NCBI GenBank assembly: GCA_012800625.1
Contig: JAAZIY010000216.1
Span: 1-8,085 of the forward strand
DNA: 8,085 nucleotides
Source: Lentisphaerota bacterium
GTDB lineage: Bacteria; Verrucomicrobiota; Lentisphaeria; Oligosphaerales; Oligosphaeraceae
Direction of reading: 5' to 3'
The notes beneath the pieces are model-generated. The model was not told where the DNA came from, did no database searches, and saw nothing but the letters and a program-made list of their open reading frames with translations. This document shows, in pieces, positions 6,380 through 8,085 of this stretch (its first letter is position 1; every line of letters starts with the position of its first letter). A program made the translations under genes and the position numbers.

Positions 6380-6415
6380 GGGGGGGGACACGAAGACACA
6401 CGAAGGAACACTAAG
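6380..6415 (+). repeat. Intergenic decamer array F with leading G8 tract
   Basis: A run of eight G (6380-6387) leads into GGACACGAAG (6386-6395), ACACACGAAG (6396-6405) and GAACACTAAG (6406-6415), then GGG. It lies between the divergent rimO and zwf starts, about 70 bp before the zwf start codon, so it falls in or near the promoter zone of both genes. Confidence 0.92.
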
Positions 6416-6470
6416 GGTTTTCTTGCAAATGTGTGCTGTTGGCTTAACTTAATGGTCTTGAGCAAAAACC

Positions 6471-6477
6471 AAGGAGG
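6471..6477 (+). promoter_or_regulatory. Strong Shine-Dalgarno of zwf
   Basis: AAGGAGG lies 5 nt before the ATG at 6483. It is the only near-consensus site in the window and fixes the zwf start. rarA and the ftsQ-like gene lack an obvious one. Confidence 0.9.
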
Positions 6478-6482
6478 TATAG

Positions 6483-8030
6483 ATGTCCATACAGGAGAAT
6501 TATTGGCAGCAGTCGCTTTGTGCTGAAAGCCGTCCGCAGCCTAATTTGCTGGTTGTTTTCGGTGCTTCGGGAGACCTGGCTCGGCGTAAGCTGCTGCCGG
6601 CCTTGTTTCAGCTTTTCCGACGCGGGCTTTTGCATGAGCACAGCTATATAATAGGCTGCGCGCGCAGTGATGTGAAGCAAAGCCGGTTTTTTGATGGCTT
6701 TCTGGAGTTTCTGCCCGAAGAGGAGCCCGAACAGATCGAGATTTTTCAACGACGGCTGAGCTATGTGCAGCTTGACTATGACGAGCAGGCCGGCTATGAA
6801 CGCCTGGCAGAGCATATAGATGCGCTGCAAAGCCAGATAGGGCGGCAGCTTAATCACTTGTTTTATCTGGCCACGCCGGCAACGCTGTACGCACAGATTG
6901 TGCCGCGGCTGCATAGCTCCGGACTGAGCCAGGAGGTATACAGCGGCAAACCCTGGAGACACGTGGTGCTGGAAAAACCTTTTGGCTCTGACCTGGAAAG
7001 CGCCGAGAACCTGGACCGGATGCTGCACAAAAGCCTGCATGAAAGACAAATCTACCGCATAGACCACTACCTGGGCAAGGAGACCGTGCAGAATATACTA
7101 ATGCTGCGCTTCGCTAATATTGTCTTCGAGCCGCTGTGGAATAGTAATTTTATCGAACATGTGCAGATCACTGCCGCCGAAAGCGTGGGCCTGGAGCAAA
7201 GAGCGGGATATTATGACGGAGCCGGGCAGCTGCGCGATATGTTTCAAAATCATATGCTGGCCATGCTTAGCCTGGTGGCTATGGAGCCGCCAGCGCAGTT
7301 CGAGCCGGAGGCCATGCGCGATGAACAGCTTAAGTTGATGAGGGCGATAAGACCCTTGCCCATAAATGAAATAGATAAATACCTGCTGCGGGCGCAATAT
7401 ACAGCGGGAAGCAAAGACGGACTAAGCCTGCCAGCATACCTGGAAGAGGAAAATGTGCCGCCGGACTCTAAAACCGAGACTTATGTGGCCGCCAAGCTGT
7501 TTATCGATAACTGGCGCTGGCGAGGCGTGCCCTTTTATCTGCGCAGCGGTAAGCGGCTGTCCAGAAAATTGAGCGAGATCGCCATTACCTTCAAAAAGCC
7601 GCCGCATTCGATCTTCGCACAGCTCGATATGGACAGCCTGAAAGAGAACCAGCTGGTGCTTAATGTGCAGCCGGAAGAGGGGATGTCATTGGCTATACAG
7701 GCAAAACAACCTGGCTCAAAGCTGTGCATGGGCAGCCTGAACCTGGAGTTCAGCTATGCTAAACAGTTTGGCGCACAGATACCAGACGCATATGAAAGAC
7801 TGCTACTGGACTGCATGCTGGGAGACCAAACCTTGTTTATTCGTAGTGACGTGATAGCCGAAGCATGGAAATTGCTGACACCGGTATTGCAGGCATGGCA
7901 AAAAAGCGATAGCCTAAAACAATACGACTGCCCCTGTGCATTGCAATATTATCAGGCCGGTAGCGAAGGGCCAGAGGCCGCTGTGCAAATGTTCGCCGGC
8001 TGGAGACCACTAAGGGCCACGAAGGGGTAG
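6483..8030 (+). CDS. zwf: Glucose-6-phosphate 1-dehydrogenase
   Basis: Cytoplasmic enzyme oxidising glucose 6-phosphate to 6-phosphogluconolactone with reduction of NADP (or NAD), the first step of the oxidative pentose phosphate and Entner-Doudoroff routes. The 515 residues fit the family (about 480-515). Visible: Rossmann nucleotide-binding motif GASGDLARRKLLPAL (27-41), EKPFGSDL (164-171), substrate-binding signature RIDHYLGKE (192-200) with H195 and K199, and DMFQNH (252-257) with the catalytic-base histidine H257. LRSGKRL (353-359) is the typical C-domain segment, and SDVIAEAW (455-462) is also conserved. AAGGAGG 5 nt upstream sets the start. It is divergent from rimO, and no partner gene such as pgl or gnd lies within the visible 3' end. 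The last eight residues (RPLRATKG) are encoded by two intergenic-type repeat units that run through the stop codon, so the native C terminus seems to have been replaced or extended. No convincing promoter pair was found; no terminator is visible before the window ends. Confidence 0.97.
   Translation: MSIQENYWQQSLCAESRPQPNLLVVFGASGDLARRKLLPALFQLFRRGLLHEHSYIIGCARSDVKQSRFFDGFLEFLPEEEPEQIEIFQRRLSYVQLDYDEQAGYERLAEHIDALQSQIGRQLNHLFYLATPATLYAQIVPRLHSSGLSQEVYSGKPWRHVVLEKPFGSDLESAENLDRMLHKSLHERQIYRIDHYLGKETVQNILMLRFANIVFEPLWNSNFIEHVQITAAESVGLEQRAGYYDGAGQLRDMFQNHMLAMLSLVAMEPPAQFEPEAMRDEQLKLMRAIRPLPINEIDKYLLRAQYTAGSKDGLSLPAYLEEENVPPDSKTETYVAAKLFIDNWRWRGVPFYLRSGKRLSRKLSEIAITFKKPPHSIFAQLDMDSLKENQLVLNVQPEEGMSLAIQAKQPGSKLCMGSLNLEFSYAKQFGAQIPDAYERLLLDCMLGDQTLFIRSDVIAEAWKLLTPVLQAWQKSDSLKQYDCPCALQYYQAGSEGPEAAVQMFAGWRPLRATKG
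8005..8024 (+). repeat. Decamer array G, inside the zwf 3' end
   Basis: GACCACTAAG and GGCCACGAAG in tandem, the same unit as in the intergenic arrays but lying in the coding sequence. The zwf stop codon follows at 8028-8030. The order (T unit before G unit) is the reverse of arrays B, C, D and F. Confidence 0.8.
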
Positions 8031-8044
8031 GGGAGTAGGGGGGG
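8024..8044 (+). other. G-quadruplex-type sequence across the zwf stop codon
   Basis: GGGG-TA-GGGG-AGTA-GGGGGGG contains at least four runs of three or more G with loops of 1-4 nt, if the last seven-G run is split. This fits the standard G-quadruplex pattern on the coding strand, hence also in the mRNA. The TAG stop codon lies between the first two runs. Formation is inferred only. Confidence 0.55.
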
Positions 8045-8085
8045 AGGACACGAGGAGGCGGGGGAGGGGGAGGACACGAGGAGGC
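8040..8085 (+). repeat. 26-bp tandem repeat with CACGAGG variant units
   Basis: The 20-mer GGGGGAGGACACGAGGAGGC occurs twice, at 8040-8059 and 8066-8085, a period of 26 bp. It contains GGACACGAGG, a one-base variant of the decamer. The second copy reaches the window edge, so more copies may follow. The intervening bases are also G-rich. Confidence 0.85.

Noticed and set aside
6380..6387. Phase-variable G8 tract
   Set aside because: It lies outside any reading frame and not clearly within a promoter spacer. It is better explained as part of the G-tract leader of array F.
6424..6450. zwf promoter TTGCAA with TAACTT 16 bp later
   Set aside because: The -10 matches only three of six consensus bases and the spacing is off-centre; not better than chance in AT-rich DNA.
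6444..7067. Minus-strand open frame of 207 codons over the zwf 5' half
   Set aside because: It lies opposite the zwf nucleotide-binding and substrate motifs, begins inside zwf and has no recognisable domain.

Overview
The window is ordinary bacterial chromosome with five intact genes and unusual DNA between them. Genes and shadow frames suggest a moderately GC-rich bacterium with an envelope that needs FtsQ. No rRNA or tRNA is present to place it. The long cyanobacterial-style RarA fusion, the lone FtsQ-type gene and the style of the LacI-family regulator fit a PVC-group organism such as Lentisphaerota or Verrucomicrobiota. This is a weak impression, not an assignment.

Layout: four genes lie on the minus strand and one on the plus strand. 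In transcription order the minus-strand genes are rimO (6303-4942, ribosomal protein S12 methylthiotransferase), an ftsQ-like division gene (4842-3997), rarA with a long C-terminal extension (3797-1581), and a LacI-family regulator (1353-214) with its own readable promoter. zwf (6483-8030, glucose-6-phosphate dehydrogenase) diverges from rimO and has a near-perfect Shine-Dalgarno sequence. The genes do not form one pathway. They cover ribosome modification, septation, replication-fork rescue, carbon-source regulation and the NADPH-producing entry to the pentose phosphate pathway. Gaps of about 100-230 bp and the lack of overlaps argue against a tightly coupled operon.

The main observation is between the genes. 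Every intergenic gap holds a short array of a 10-bp unit made of a near-constant 7-nt core, CAC(G/T)AAG, and a variable 3-nt linker. Counting the A-rich relative near the left end there are seven arrays, with about 23 recognisable decamers in the six main ones. The six main arrays all lie in the same orientation on the plus strand, whatever the direction of the neighbouring genes. Five of them start with GGACACGAAG, and four run from CACGAAG units to CACTAAG units. Purine/G tracts precede several, and GGCGCC-containing inverted repeats follow several. One array reads into the 3' end of zwf and encodes its last residues. This repeat family is the best candidate here for something undescribed. 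Its function is unknown, and a neutral or selfish spreading repeat is a serious alternative.
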